Source: Balamuthia mandrillaris
Taxonomy: Eukaryota; Discosea; Longamoebia; Balamuthiidae
Reading direction: 5' to 3'
Assembly: GCA_031835245.1 (NCBI GenBank)
Contig: JAVKOQ010000126.1
Location: 67,501-131,500, forward strand
Length of the DNA stretch: 64,000 bases
Part shown: piece after piece, positions 21,047 to 31,542 of the stretch
Layout: each line of letters starts with the position of its first letter
Position numbering within the stretch: the first letter of the stretch is position 1
Notes under the pieces: model-generated
The model's input: only the letters and a program-made list of their open reading frames with translations
Database searches by the model: none
What the model was told of the DNA's origin: nothing
Made by a program: the position numbers and the translations under genes

Positions 21047-22753
21047 CTACCGCCCCCTCACAGAGGAGGAGGAGGTGGTAAGTGCTTGTAACGTAAAAAA
21101 GCGGATCAAGATGTTTCGGGCGGCGTTGGCATCTCGATCGGCCTGGTAGCCACACTCGGGTTGGGGGCACCGAAAGGTCTTGTTTCCCCCCAACTGGTGG
21201 TGGACTTGGCCGCACTTGCCGCAGGTCTTGGAGGTGTATTCCTCATCGCAGAGGCAGACCGTACAGGACGGAAATTGCTTGGCCTTGTTGAGGAGCCTCT
21301 GCCTGAAGCGATAGTGGGACCAGGTGAGCATGGCTCTGGCCGTTCGTGAGCCAATGCGTCGGTGGCCTCGCCGCACCATCTGCTGGCTCCTGAACTCTGG
21401 CAGAAGGATGAGGGAGAAGTTCCTGACCAACCAAGACACGAGCTTCTTGTGGAGGTCATCCACCAGGTTGCGGATCCTCTGGCGAAGCCGAGCAGCGGCC
21501 CTTCGGAGACGGCGCCGTTGCCTGTGGTTGACCTTGGTGCCCTTACTCTGCATGCGGTCCAGGCGGTGGCACAGCTTGCCTATCTCGTTGATGTCCGCTT
21601 TGCCCCACTCGGTGACCTCCCCGCAGCCGTTGTAGGTGGTCATGAATGTGCGCACTCCTGGATCCAAGGCGATGATGCCTGCCTCTCTCCTTCGGTGCTC
21701 ACGGGCTTGGCTCTCGCCCATGAGCTTCAAAGGCTGAGGCACACAGAGGTAGTAATGGCCCAGTCGAGTGTCTTTCACCAGACGAACGGCATAGAGCACC
21801 TCCGACGGAACTTTGTAGTTCTTGTCCCTCGCTTTGATTCGCGCCTCCCCGAAGAGGAGTTGGCGGATGGACTTGCTGTGGTTCCACTCCCTGGCTTGGA
21901 TGCTGAGAGACTGGCTCTTGTCCTTCCGACCACGGAACTTCATCTTGAATCCAGTCCTGCCCGCCGCCAAGCTGGTTTTCACGCCGTTGAAGAAATCATC
22001 GACGGCGTCACTGCGAATGTATCGAGGAGTTTCCAACACCCACGCAAGGCTCTTGTCCTCTCCGTTGAAATTGCCGTTATTCAGGAATTTCTCCCTGACT
22101 TGTTCCTTCATCTCCTTAAGAGGCATTCCTTTATGTTCACGATGAAACTCCACGGCCTTGTTGTAGGTCCATCGTACTGTGCCGAACCACTTGGCCAGCG
22201 TCTTCTTTTGTTCCGAGCGCGGATAAAGGCGGATCTTCTCCAATCGCCCCACTACCGGTTTCTCCTCTCCATTCTTGCCTTTTTTGGTGAGCTGTACGGC
22301 TGGGCGAGACGGAACGAGTCCCTCGATGAGGCCTAACAAGCCTTTCTGGTTTTTCTCCTCTTCTTCCTTCTCCTTCTCCTTCTCCTTCTTCTCCTCCTCC
22401 TCCTCCTCCTCCAACACCTTTTCTCCGTTAGGAATGTGCTTGCAGGCGGTGAACCATCCTGAACCACAGGCAAAGGGTTCTTCCAAGCACAAGGCTTCTG
22501 GGCGTATTAATCTTCTCCCGATTTCGCTGGAAAACTGGTTCCAAAAGGGCTGGGCGGGTGCAGCCTGCGGCCTTCCACGCTTCTGTGCCCTTGCCTGAGG
22601 TGCCGCTGGGGCGTTTTCCGCTCTTCTTTTCCGAGTAGCAGTGGGAGTAGAAGAAGTAGTGGTGCGACCCCCTTCCTTGTGGACCCGACCGAAGTGAACG
22701 GCCAACCCGTGAGAGGTAGCAAACTTTTTTCGGCACTGTGGGCAACTTGCCAT
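21047..22753 (-). CDS. Fanzor (eukaryotic TnpB-like RNA-guided nuclease) with N-terminal C2H2 zinc finger
   Basis: Intronless, 568 residues, apparently intact. Residues 4-25 form a classical zinc finger C4-x2-C7-x12-H20-x4-H25. Residues 41-62 hold RKRR and an AT-hook-like KRGRP, likely nuclear localisation. Residues 115-133 are a Glu/Lys tract. The TnpB core starts about 165 (LEKIRLYPRSEQKKTLAKWF). RuvC-I is IIALDPGVRTF (D364), RuvC-II is LILLPEF (E453), the zinc ribbon is C511-x2-C514 and C529-x4-C534, and RuvC-III is DRDANAARNI (D541). All three catalytic acids are present. The TGA directly before the ATG fixes this start in frame. Related nucleases cut DNA guided by an RNA from the element's 3' end. 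Lack of introns, unlike most neighbours, suggests a mobile or recently acquired gene. No transposase lies nearby. Confidence 0.93.
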   Translation of the reverse strand: MASCPQCRKKFATSHGLAVHFGRVHKEGGRTTTSSTPTATRKRRAENAPAAPQARAQKRGRPQAAPAQPFWNQFSSEIGRRLIRPEALCLEEPFACGSGWFTACKHIPNGEKVLEEEEEEEKKEKEKEKEEEEKNQKGLLGLIEGLVPSRPAVQLTKKGKNGEEKPVVGRLEKIRLYPRSEQKKTLAKWFGTVRWTYNKAVEFHREHKGMPLKEMKEQVREKFLNNGNFNGEDKSLAWVLETPRYIRSDAVDDFFNGVKTSLAAGRTGFKMKFRGRKDKSQSLSIQAREWNHSKSIRQLLFGEARIKARDKNYKVPSEVLYAVRLVKDTRLGHYYLCVPQPLKLMGESQAREHRRREAGIIALDPGVRTFMTTYNGCGEVTEWGKADINEIGKLCHRLDRMQSKGTKVNHRQRRRLRRAAARLRQRIRNLVDDLHKKLVSWLVRNFSLILLPEFRSQQMVRRGHRRIGSRTARAMLTWSHYRFRQRLLNKAKQFPSCTVCLCDEEYTSKTCGKCGQVHHQLGGNKTFRCPQPECGYQADRDANAARNILIRFFTLQALTTSSSSVRGR

Positions 22754-23355
22754 TCAGGCCAGCTTCCAGCAGCGTTGTGGAAGAGGCGCACAGAGGTTCG
22801 TGATGCTGTTCTTTTTTAAACAAAAGAAATCATTAGTGAGTGGTTGGTAACAAATTTTTTTTCCATCATCAAAAAATGTAGTGAGCGAGCAGAGAAAAAA
22901 GAACGCTACCTTTTCAATCGGAGCGGTGCCCCTGCCTGCTGCTGAACCGCTTCGGTTTCCACCTGTGCCTCCTTCCGCCGCTGGTTTCCTCCTTGTGTAG
23001 TAGAAGCGTAGCAATGAGAAATACGGTGGTGCGTGGAGCTTCGTGGATGTGTGTGTCTGTGTGTTTACTTTTGAAAAGAAAGAAACGACAAGAAAAGAAG
23101 AGAAGAGAAGAAAAGAAAACGAGTAGCAGAAAAGTGTCAAGGCGAATGACGAGTACCAAAAGTTTATTGGCGGCAGCAGCATGAGCATCCATTCCATTCA
23201 CCCCACCCCACACCCCAACCCACCACTTTGCCTTCGAAGACGTGGGAGAAGGAAGGGTTGTTTTGGCGGGAAAAATGCTCATTGGCCCAAAAGACGAATG
23301 TCGTCGGGATTTCTAATAGATAATTACTGCAAAAATAGTTGCAAAAAGAAATGTC
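22754..23355 (-). other. 600-bp stretch upstream of Fanzor; possible exons unresolved
   Basis: No gene is secure here. On the minus strand an open segment around 22995-22914 (GGTGGNRSGSAAGRGTAPIE) ends at a good donor (AAGGTAGCG). An acceptor near 22807 opens a short exon reading NSITNLCAPLPQRCWKLA, whose TGA abuts the Fanzor ATG (TGAATG). These could be exons of a small unrelated gene interrupted by the element, or 5' UTR. 23040-23160 is TG-rich then A/G-rich; 23200-23235 is a CCCCA-rich run. Confidence 0.3.
23343..23347 (-). terminator. Pol III T5 terminator of tRNA-Ser copy 1
   Basis: TTTTT on the minus strand, 8 nt after the tRNA 3' end. Confidence 0.8.
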
Positions 23356-23436
23356 GACAATGGCAGGATTCGAACCTGCGCGGGCAGAGCCCAACGCATT
23401 AGCAGTGCGTCGCCTTAACCACTCGGCCACATTGTC
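23356..23436 (-). tRNA. tRNA-Ser(GCU), copy 1
   Basis: 81 nt with a full cloverleaf. The acceptor stem GACAATG pairs with CATTGTC, the D-arm region has TGGCCGAGTGG (A-box), the anticodon loop is CTGCTAA (anticodon GCT), a class II long variable arm is present, and the T-arm is GGTTCGAATCC (B-box). No intron. A T5 Pol III terminator follows at 23347-23343. It is identical in all 81 nt to the copy at 24731. Confidence 0.97.
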
Positions 23437-23464
23437 TTTCGTTGAAATTTGTTGGCCAGCTTGG

Positions 23465-23516
23465 GTTATAGTTCTGATATAACTTCAGACCCGAAATACG
23501 CCATATTTCGGGGTCT
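23465..23516. repeat. two adjacent stem-loops between tRNA-Ser and ras
   Basis: GTTATA-7 nt-TATAAC (23465-23483) is followed at once by a 12-bp stem AGACCCGAAATA paired with TATTTCGGGGTCT, one bulge, loop CGCCA (23487-23516). Neither is coding. The remaining 23517-23832 is plain intergenic and 3' UTR sequence of ras with no further structure noticed. Confidence 0.65.
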
Positions 23517-23832
23517 TGTGCGGAGACTGCTTTTGTGTTTTATTTTTTGTGTAGGGCATGTTTTTTTTCTCACGCGCAGTGTGGTTTGTTAGTTATGAGT
23601 GCTTGCTCCTTCAAGGCCGTGTGGTAAGCAGGGTGTGGAGTGGGAGACCACGGCCCGCTTGTTTTGTTTTGTTTTTGGTTTTTGCCTCTGTTCCTTTCGT
23701 GTTGTCAGCATTTGCGGTTGCAATGAAAGCAAAAGGACAAGGAAAGAAGTTTGCGTAACTGGGTTTTTTTTTCTATGGAAATAAATAAATACAAAAACAA
23801 GGAGACAGAGAGAAAAAAGGAGGTTGTACTTT

Positions 23833-24574
<742 letters not shown>

Positions 24575-24632
24575 TCATTAAAAATAAGAAAAAATTGACA
24601 GGAGCTAAAAATAAACAGCGTTCTGATTGGTT

Positions 24633-24687
24633 GTTATTTTTAGAACATGTGATCTACCTAGGTAGATCACATGTCTACAAAAATAAC
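24633..24687. repeat. 55-bp near-perfect palindrome upstream of ras
   Basis: The core 24645-24674 is a perfect 30-bp palindrome centred on CCTAGG (arm ACATGTGATCTACCT). It is extended by GTTATTTTTAG on the left and CTACAAAAATAAC on the right, pairing with one or two bulges. It sits 149 nt 5' of the ras start and 44 nt beyond the 3' end of tRNA-Ser copy 2. It is able to form a cruciform or a long RNA hairpin. Confidence 0.9.
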
Positions 24688-24717
24688 TAAAAGGGTAAAT
24701 ATTAGCAGATCAGAGCC

Positions 24718-24722
24718 AAAAA
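24718..24722 (-). terminator. Pol III T5 terminator of tRNA-Ser copy 2
   Basis: TTTTT on the minus strand, 8 nt after the tRNA 3' end, matching copy 1 in placement. Confidence 0.8.
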
Positions 24723-24730
24723 GGAACGTC

Positions 24731-24811
24731 GACAATGGCAGGATTCGAACCTGCGCGGGCAGAGCCCAACGCATTAGCAGTGCGTCGCCTTAACCACTCG
24801 GCCACATTGTC
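24731..24811 (-). tRNA. tRNA-Ser(GCU), copy 2
   Basis: 81 nt, identical to copy 1 at 23356, same strand. Anticodon GCT in CTGCTAA, A-box TGGCCGAGTGG and B-box GGTTCGAATCC are intact. A T5 terminator lies at 24722-24718. Identity with copy 1 continues for about 18 nt on the 3' side with a few changes (GTCGAC just outside the tRNA is shared), but stops almost at once on the 5' side. Confidence 0.97.
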
Positions 24812-25074
24812 TTGATTGGTAAGGTAGGAGTTTTCCACGGATTGACACTCTTGTGTCTCCTTGATTTCTAGCAAGCCTTTACCAACAAGACAAGATGTTT
24901 GGAGCCCTTTGTCTTGCCTGTGGCGTTCGTGTTGCTGTACACAGTGTCTCTTTCTCAGTCACCAAAAACAGAAGCAAATGATTCACAAAAAAAGAGATTA
25001 GCGATGGCGGTCAGCACTTGAGCCAAACCACCGCTCGTCTCATCTTTGTTAAGGTCAAAAAAAACCGATGCTCT

Positions 25075-26136
25075 TCACACCTCCAGCACCATGTCCGAGT
25101 TATACTTGCTCTCTGCCTCGTGCGGGTAGCCCATGGCATTGCTGAGGACCTTCACGCCGTTGACATTGACCACGCTGGAATAGTGCGTGTGGCCGTAGGC
25201 CCAAGCCACCATCGGTGCGGATATCAGGCCCTCAGCAGCAAGGTCCGTGGCAAAGGCGCTGGAGATGGGCGAGTTGTAGTACTTGGGGTGACAAGAGTTG
25301 AGAATGGGGGCGTGGTGCGTGAGGACCACGACCTCCTCCTCCTGTTGCTTGGCTATCCGAAGGTTCTCTTCCAGCCAGGCCTTCTCCTCCGCGTGTATCT
25401 TGTTCGTGTGCTCCACGCGGAGCAGCTTTGCAAAGGGACCTCTTTGCTTCTGGGCGGCGTCCTCGTAGATGAGGCGATAGTCGTTGAGGCTGTTGGCCAC
25501 CGCGCGGGTCTGTTCAGGGGTGACGTGACTCCAGAGGGTGCAGCCGAGGATGCGCACGCTGCCCTCGCCGTCCAACCACATGGACGTCCGGTCCAGGAAG
25601 AAGAGGTTGTCCTTCTCGCTGCATACCTTCCGGACCGCCTCCTTGGTGGTCTCCATGTCCGAGGTGTAGAACTCGTGGTTGCCGCAGAGCACAAAGACCT
25701 TCTCGAACTGGGCGCTCATGCGGTGCAGAAAGGCCTTGTAGATGTAGGAGTCGGGGTAGCCAATGTCGCCGAGGAGGGCCAAGTAAGGGGCCAAGCGAGG
25801 GATCGTCGGTATCCGGTTGTCCCTGTGCTCCAAGTGAACGTCCGAGACGATCTGGATGCGGTAGCGCTTGCGGGGAGTGGCGGAGGAGGTGGGGGAGGGA
25901 AGCGGGGAAGCGGGGCAAGGAGAGGTGCAGGAGGAGAGGAAGAAGCTCCGTTTGGCCGCGCTGAACTCCACGTACTCCACAACGGAGGAGCAGCCGTCCT
26001 CGTCGTCGCTGTCGTCGTGAGCGTAGCCGGCGTGGTGGAACGGGTGCCTCCCGCCAAAGGGAAAGAAGGAGGAGGAGACGGTTTGCACTTGACCCATGGT
26101 TCGTTTGTGGCTCATTGCTGTTTTCTGCTGTTCCAT
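25075..26136 (-). CDS. calcineurin-like metallophosphoesterase
   Basis: Intronless, 353 residues from the ATG at 26136; an in-frame ATG at 26097 is also possible. The metal-binding motifs are clear: IVSDVHLEH (D-x-H), ALLGDIGYP (GD), LCGNHEFYTS (GNHE), VLTHHAPIL (H) and YGHTHYSS (GHxH). The N-terminal 85 residues are Ser/Pro and Asp rich and probably disordered. Such enzymes hydrolyse phosphomono- or diesters with two metal ions; the substrate cannot be inferred. Lack of a signal peptide suggests the cytosol. The gene is unusually GC-rich, which produces several long shadow frames on the other strand. Confidence 0.88.
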   Translation of the reverse strand: MEQQKTAMSHKRTMGQVQTVSSSFFPFGGRHPFHHAGYAHDDSDDEDGCSSVVEYVEFSAAKRSFFLSSCTSPCPASPLPSPTSSATPRKRYRIQIVSDVHLEHRDNRIPTIPRLAPYLALLGDIGYPDSYIYKAFLHRMSAQFEKVFVLCGNHEFYTSDMETTKEAVRKVCSEKDNLFFLDRTSMWLDGEGSVRILGCTLWSHVTPEQTRAVANSLNDYRLIYEDAAQKQRGPFAKLLRVEHTNKIHAEEKAWLEENLRIAKQQEEEVVVLTHHAPILNSCHPKYYNSPISSAFATDLAAEGLISAPMVAWAYGHTHYSSVVNVNGVKVLSNAMGYPHEAESKYNSDMVLEV

Positions 26137-26941
26137 CCACCAAAAAAAAAATAAATAAATAAATAAATAATAATAAAATAAAATAAAAATAAAAATGTGA
26201 GTAAAAGGAGTTCTCTGTTCAACTTTTACAATTGAAACAACAAAATAAAAAATGCGAAAAGAAATAGAGAGAAGAAGAAGATTCCTTAAAAATAGGAATG
26301 CATCATCCCGCATCACCAACACGAAAAAAGAAGACGAAAAGGGAAACAGAAAAAAATAAGTGAATATCATTGGCCCATACCTATAATTTCGTAAGCACTC
26401 CGATCGATCAATGTTTTTTTTCAGTTGCTTGCTGGATGTTGGCTGAGGTTAAAAAGGGGGGATCGAACGCTTTGTCAAACGTGGGGGTTTCTTGCTGCGG
26501 TGAGAAAAAGCTTGTTGTTGCTGTTTGTGTTTTGAATCGAAAACAAAAACAAAAAAAATAAGCAGCACTTAATGACGGCGGAAGCCTGGAAACATTTTTA
26601 GCGCGGAGCGGTGTGGTTGTTGCTCCCACTTCTCCCTGAAGAAATGACGGAAAAGGGAGACATGCCCACCCCCTCCGCCGTGAAACATGCTCCCTTTTCT
26701 TCCCTCAGCTCGACACAAACGGTGCAAGATTCGAACTTTTTCTTCTCCCCCGATGTTCCTCTTTTCTGAATGCCTGAAGGATGTTCCTGGATCTCGGCCC
26801 ATTTGGCATTCCCTTTCAAGGATTTGTTTCGTTGGTAACCAGGAATACTTTCCATAGGAGGAACACATCTATGCGAGGGCTCCCCACTGCTAGTACAAAC
26901 AAGAGGAGTTTATTTAAATAACAAAGAGAGGCCTGTGGGTT
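26137..26941. other. intergenic stretch, one uncertain minus-strand frame
   Basis: 26140-26560 is AT-rich with (TAAA)n near 26152 and no gene signal. On the minus strand, 26855-26598 holds an 85-codon open frame beginning MESIPGYQRNKSLKGN and containing ESCTVCVELREEKGAC. It overlaps a second frame of 99 codons, and neither resembles a known family. It may be an exon fragment or chance. Confidence 0.3.
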
Positions 26942-28394
26942 TTACTTGCTGCAGCGGAGGGGGTGGTCTGGCTGAAGTCCGTGCTGAGCAAGCACCACCT
27001 GCGCCATTGGGTAACGCGAGCGCAACTCCCTCAACACGCCCACCAATGCCTGAATGCTCTGCTGCACTCGCGCCTGCTCCTCTGCTGCCAAGCGCAATTG
27101 GCTTCGTTCTCCTATGGCACTGCAGAGAATCCCAAGGAGCATACTAACATGGACCAGGAAGCCGGGCTGAAGGAAAGGCATGAACCTCACTCCGTTCTCC
27201 GGCTTGAAGGCCTCTTCCACCGCTTGACATACCCACCATACCGCCAAGTGAGGTAAGCCGAGCAAGTTGTAGCACTGGGCTCGCAAGGAGGAAAGCACCA
27301 AGATGTTCCCAAAGTGAGAGCGACGCGGGAGAACCAAAGGTTTACCGTCATTGTCCACAGTTGATGACGGTGACGTTAAGTTGCCATGTGAAGGGCTTGG
27401 AGTCATACGGCTTGCTTTGCTCCATCGTCGCAGCACCTCCAATTCTTCTGCAATCAAGGCAGATGGTTCCTCCTCTGGTTGAGATGGTAGGAATGGTCCT
27501 GCTAACAGTTCGCGCTCCACCTGATCCAAAATGTTGGCAAACATGAAGAGGTCATGCCGAAGGGATGGCGACAGTACAGGTTGTGGCCAGGGTGATGGGC
27601 GTTGGTGCTGAGCACTCTGTTGAACCAGCAGTTCTTCTACTTGAGGGAGGTCCTGCTGAGACGCTGGTCTTCTTCCATTTGGCTCCGCGATTATGGATAT
27701 ACCAACCATTACTGTTAGGCATATCCTGCTAACGCGTGTGATGATAGTCATTCGTTGATAGTCCTTTGCTGCAGGAAATGGATAAGCGATTCCACAGAGA
27801 TAAGTGTGAACAAAGACAACAGCAAAGCGAACCATTGGAGTGTTCTTGGGCTGGAGAAGGATTAAAATGCCGACCAAACTTTTTTTGATAGAATAAGTGC
27901 AAAGAAAGTAAGAAAACGGAGACATGGAAGCAAAATAATATTAAGGGAAGAGTACTTGAAATGGTTGAAAACCTGACTCATCCAGAGGAAGTTGCATGAG
28001 AGACATCAAGAGTTTTTCTCTAAAACTTTACGTTAAGAAACTAGAATGAGAGAAGACCAAGCAGATGACGGATGTACCGTTTTTCAACGTTTTTTTCATG
28101 TCTGGCAAGAGCATACGTCGACCGAAGGTAAATAGGAGAAGTAAACAGACCCAGGTTTTTGCACATTTGACGAGCAAGAAGTAGATAGTATGTACAGCGC
28201 TGCATATCATTTGATCCCATGGCATAATAAGCTAAGGCAGTGAGGCCTTCTGCAACTGAATAGTCGGTAGAGTCAAAGAGATCGGCCGCAATAGACCTTG
28301 CTCTGTTGTAGAATTCCTGGGAGGCAGACAGGTGGCCACACATTCGCGAACCTTCAGCGATTACTCAGTAAAGCTGTCTTGCATGAAAATCACC

Positions 28395-28434
<40 letters not shown>

Positions 28435-29209
28435 GGAGTACCTAAGGCAATGATGGCGTAGATGGTAAGAGACAAGCTGCTTACCTCACCTTCTCCCTCA
28501 CGCGTGGTAAGCACATGATTGAGGTTGTCGTGATAGAGGCTCGCTGGGTGCAGAGGAAGCAGCAACCACACGTGCTTTAAATACAACTCAGCGTATCTGT
28601 GATAAATGAAGAAAACACCGTTGGTTGGTTGGTGCACCGCAGAAGGAGGGGGAGAAGGCCGGAGGTACACAAGTGAACGGTAAGCATGAAAAACAAAAGT
28701 AAGGGCATACTGCCAATAGGCGCAGCTCAGTTGGAGGTGACTGTCTTCATTCCACACATGGCGAACATGCGTTCTTCTTTGTTGTCGTCTCCTGTGCGTT
28801 TCATCTCGGGCGTGTGCTCTTTCTATGAAAGTAACAACAAGAACAACAAGACGCTGAAAGCAGTCGGAATGGAAACTAACAAGGAGGAAGGGCTACAGGA
28901 GTAATTACTTCGTTTGCTTCCGGAGAAGGACGCACGTGCTGCCGTGTCCTCTTCGGACGAGGCGCCCCCACCCACCTCCACGCCCAACGCTCGGAGCTTC
29001 GCTTTCCATAGTTTCTTGCTCTCCTTTACTTGCAAAAGGTGTTGTAGCAGCTCGTTCCTTTGCCTCTGTAGCCTGCTTTTCGTCTCTGAGCCGGACAGGG
29101 AGACTCTGAACTTGCTAAAACCACCACCTAATCCTGCGTTTCATCAGAACGGGGCTAGAGATAAAAAAAAGGCGAGTTTGAGAAATAATGTACCGCTGGG
29201 GGAGGCCAT
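26942..29209 (-). CDS. regulatory protein with fungal transcription-factor-like helical domain
   Basis: About six exons. The start at 29209 encodes MASPSG, and the donor after the sixth codon's first base joins in frame to a basic, heptad-like segment (SRLQRQRNELLQHLLQ, KESKKLWKAKLRALG) and an RRRQQRRTH basic block. The rest is helical: LQLSCAYWQYALTFVFHAYR, VAEGLTALAYYAMGSNDMQR, YYLLLARQMCKNLG, YNLLGLPHLAVWWVCQAVEE and LVHVSMLLGILCSAIG. The tetratricopeptide-like LTALAYYxxGS... and LARxMxxxLG spacing recalls the middle homology region of fungal Zn2Cys6 regulators. No Cys6 cluster is present; the basic heptad segment could serve DNA binding or dimerisation (inference). One intron contains a GA/CT repeat (28401-28431). 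Confidence 0.55.
28401..28431 (-). repeat. (GA)n microsatellite in regulator-gene intron
   Basis: About 15 GA units; CT on the sense strand. Confidence 0.9.
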
Positions 29210-29774
29210 GATGGTGGCTGTGGTGTCGTTGTTGTTGAAGGAGGAGGAGAAGAAGAAGTACGAAAGGAAGGAGGCATGTTTACCGGCTTGGCATGCCTCT
29301 TTATCCGGCCTGTGCGGTTCTCTCTAGTTTTAGGTGGCACCTTAAACGGAAACCATGGAAACGAGCTAATTTTGCTTAAATTTCCATAGAATCCACAGCT
29401 ATTTCCATCGTAACTGGTGAATTAATTAATTAAACACTATGCTGGAAATTTCGCCTATCCTCATCAACAAAAAAAAAAAGAAGAGAACGGTTGCAATGTT
29501 TTCATTCCGTTCATTGGCGTTGAATGAATGAATGAATGACGACTGGTGGCCTCTCCCTTTTCTTCTTGTTCTTTGTTTGTTTTTTTTTTTTCAGAACAAG
29601 ATACAACTATCGTTTCTCTGGGGTCTTGGCTTACCAGGTTGCTTCTTTGCATAGAAAGAAAAAAAAAAGCATTAACAGACGCACCAACAAGAAAGGAGAG
29701 CGGAGAGAGAAAGAGAGAGAGAGAAACAAAAATTTTAGGTACAGTCAAACATTATCATCTTCCTCATATACTCA

Positions 29775-31312
29775 TCAAATGGATGAACCATTTTCTCTCT
29801 CCCCTCTGTTCTCCTTCTTTGTCTTCTTGCGCTTGGAAAACAATGAAAACTTTGACTTTTTGGTCTTTACCTTGGATGAGGAGCCGCCCACGACACCGCC
29901 CGTTTGAGTCGAGGAAGAGCCCCCGCCGCCTCCGTTGGAAGATTTGTCTTTGCCGCTCGAGGGCGCTCCCGTGAGGGAGGCCGGGCGGTTGCGGCGAAGA
30001 CTTTGAGCAGATTTCCGAGGCAGGTTCAACTTGTCCCCTATCACATTCAAAATCGTTACATAGCAAAATTGATACTGTGTGTGAGGATGGGAAATATTAT
30101 GGTTAAAGCTATAGCAATAGAAAGAAGAAAGCCAAGATGACAAGAAAGAAAGAAAGGAGAAGAAAAAAAAAGAAGGGAGTGGGGATGCAAACCTGAGACA
30201 GTTGTTGGATCATCATCATTCGCTGGCTGCGCAAATGATACAACAGACGAACCAAGTCAAAGGAGGGAGGGTCGCTGTGGCCCTGCTTCTCACTGGCTTC
30301 CAAAAGGTCCAATATAGTATGTATAACTATGAACGTTCCTGTTCTTCCCACACCAGCACTTTATGACAAAGAGGAGAAAGAAGACGACAAACAAGAAGAA
30401 AAAAAAGAAGAACAAAGTTAGGTCAAGAGAAAGATGCAAAGGCAGAAGCAACAAAAAACAAAAACCTCGTACCTGCAATGAGTTATTAGAGGAGGTGGTC
30501 TTCGTTTGGGATGCTTCGCCTTATATTCGTCATACTGCTGGTTGATGAGATGGATGATATGCTCTAAAGGTTTTGAAGTTTCGGGAACACCGTGGTCCGG
30601 CCATGCCAAGTAATGGTATTGTGTTACTTCTCGCTCTTCTCCATCCTATTTTCATTTCAAGAATTGCAGTTAGCATATCTTTTTGTTTGTTGTTTGGTGT
30701 TTGCGGTTTGTTTATCTGTTGTTTGTTGTGATTTTCTTTCCTTCTTGGTTTTGGTTTGTTGCTCTTTGTACCTTAGAAAGAAGCATGGTCCGAACAATAA
30801 AAGATTCCTCTTTGTACGTTTTCTCCGATAGAAGTTTTATCTTTAAAGATCCTATGTTGTTCTCCTGTCCTTCCTTCTGAGGCCAATACACGTCGCTCTT
30901 CGCCTAAAAGGAAAAAAATTAAATAAAGAACAAAACAAAAATGAAAGAAAAAGGTTGGCGGATAAAGGGAGAGGCATAAGTGACTAAACGGAATTTACGG
31001 TACCCTTCCTCCTTCGTTGCAACGTGTTATCATAGCGATGATAAAAGCCTTGTGCTCCCAAATCATTCGGTACCATGCCTCCATTGTGTGTGTCAATGGT
31101 GCTGAAGCCGCTATGTAGGAGAGCTCCCGTTGTGTGTCGGGAATCACCGACGAAGTCTATTCATCACAATTAGATATTAGCTTTTGTTAGGTCTCTCGTT
31201 TGCTTCTCGGAGCTTTCGGCTGAAACGCTCGCTTGTTCTCTTTTGTCTCCTGTTCCTTCCTTGGCCTTCTCTTCTTTTTCTCTTACCATGTTTCTGTCTG
31301 TTCATCTTGCGT

Positions 31313-31358
<46 letters not shown>

Positions 31359-31510
31359 TCCATTTATTTCGTGGTAATGGTTCTAGGTGCGTACATTTAC
31401 ATAACTGGCATTGATATAATCAGATCCCACCACGCCTGGAACGGGCTTCAACAGCACTCTTGTTCGATCAACTGCGGAGAGTCAACAGCATATAAGAGAG
31501 AGAGAGAGAT

Positions 31511-31542
<32 letters not shown>

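Larger units (their letters stand above)
20965..22753 (-). mobile_element. Fanzor-bearing element, IS607/IS605-derived type, minimal extent
   Basis: The Fanzor gene plus its structured 3' tail. The right end is proposed at the GC/AT boundary near 20965. I could not place the left end: no terminal inverted repeat matching GGCACGCCGGAGGTGGG and no target duplication was found upstream. No serine or Y1 transposase is present, so it would be non-autonomous or a settled host copy. Confidence 0.5.

Noticed and set aside
21362-22336. 324-codon open frame on the plus strand
   Set aside because: Antisense shadow of the Fanzor gene, with no recognisable domain.
25018-26154. 378-codon open frame on the plus strand
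   Set aside because: Antisense to the metallophosphoesterase, whose catalytic motifs are all present.
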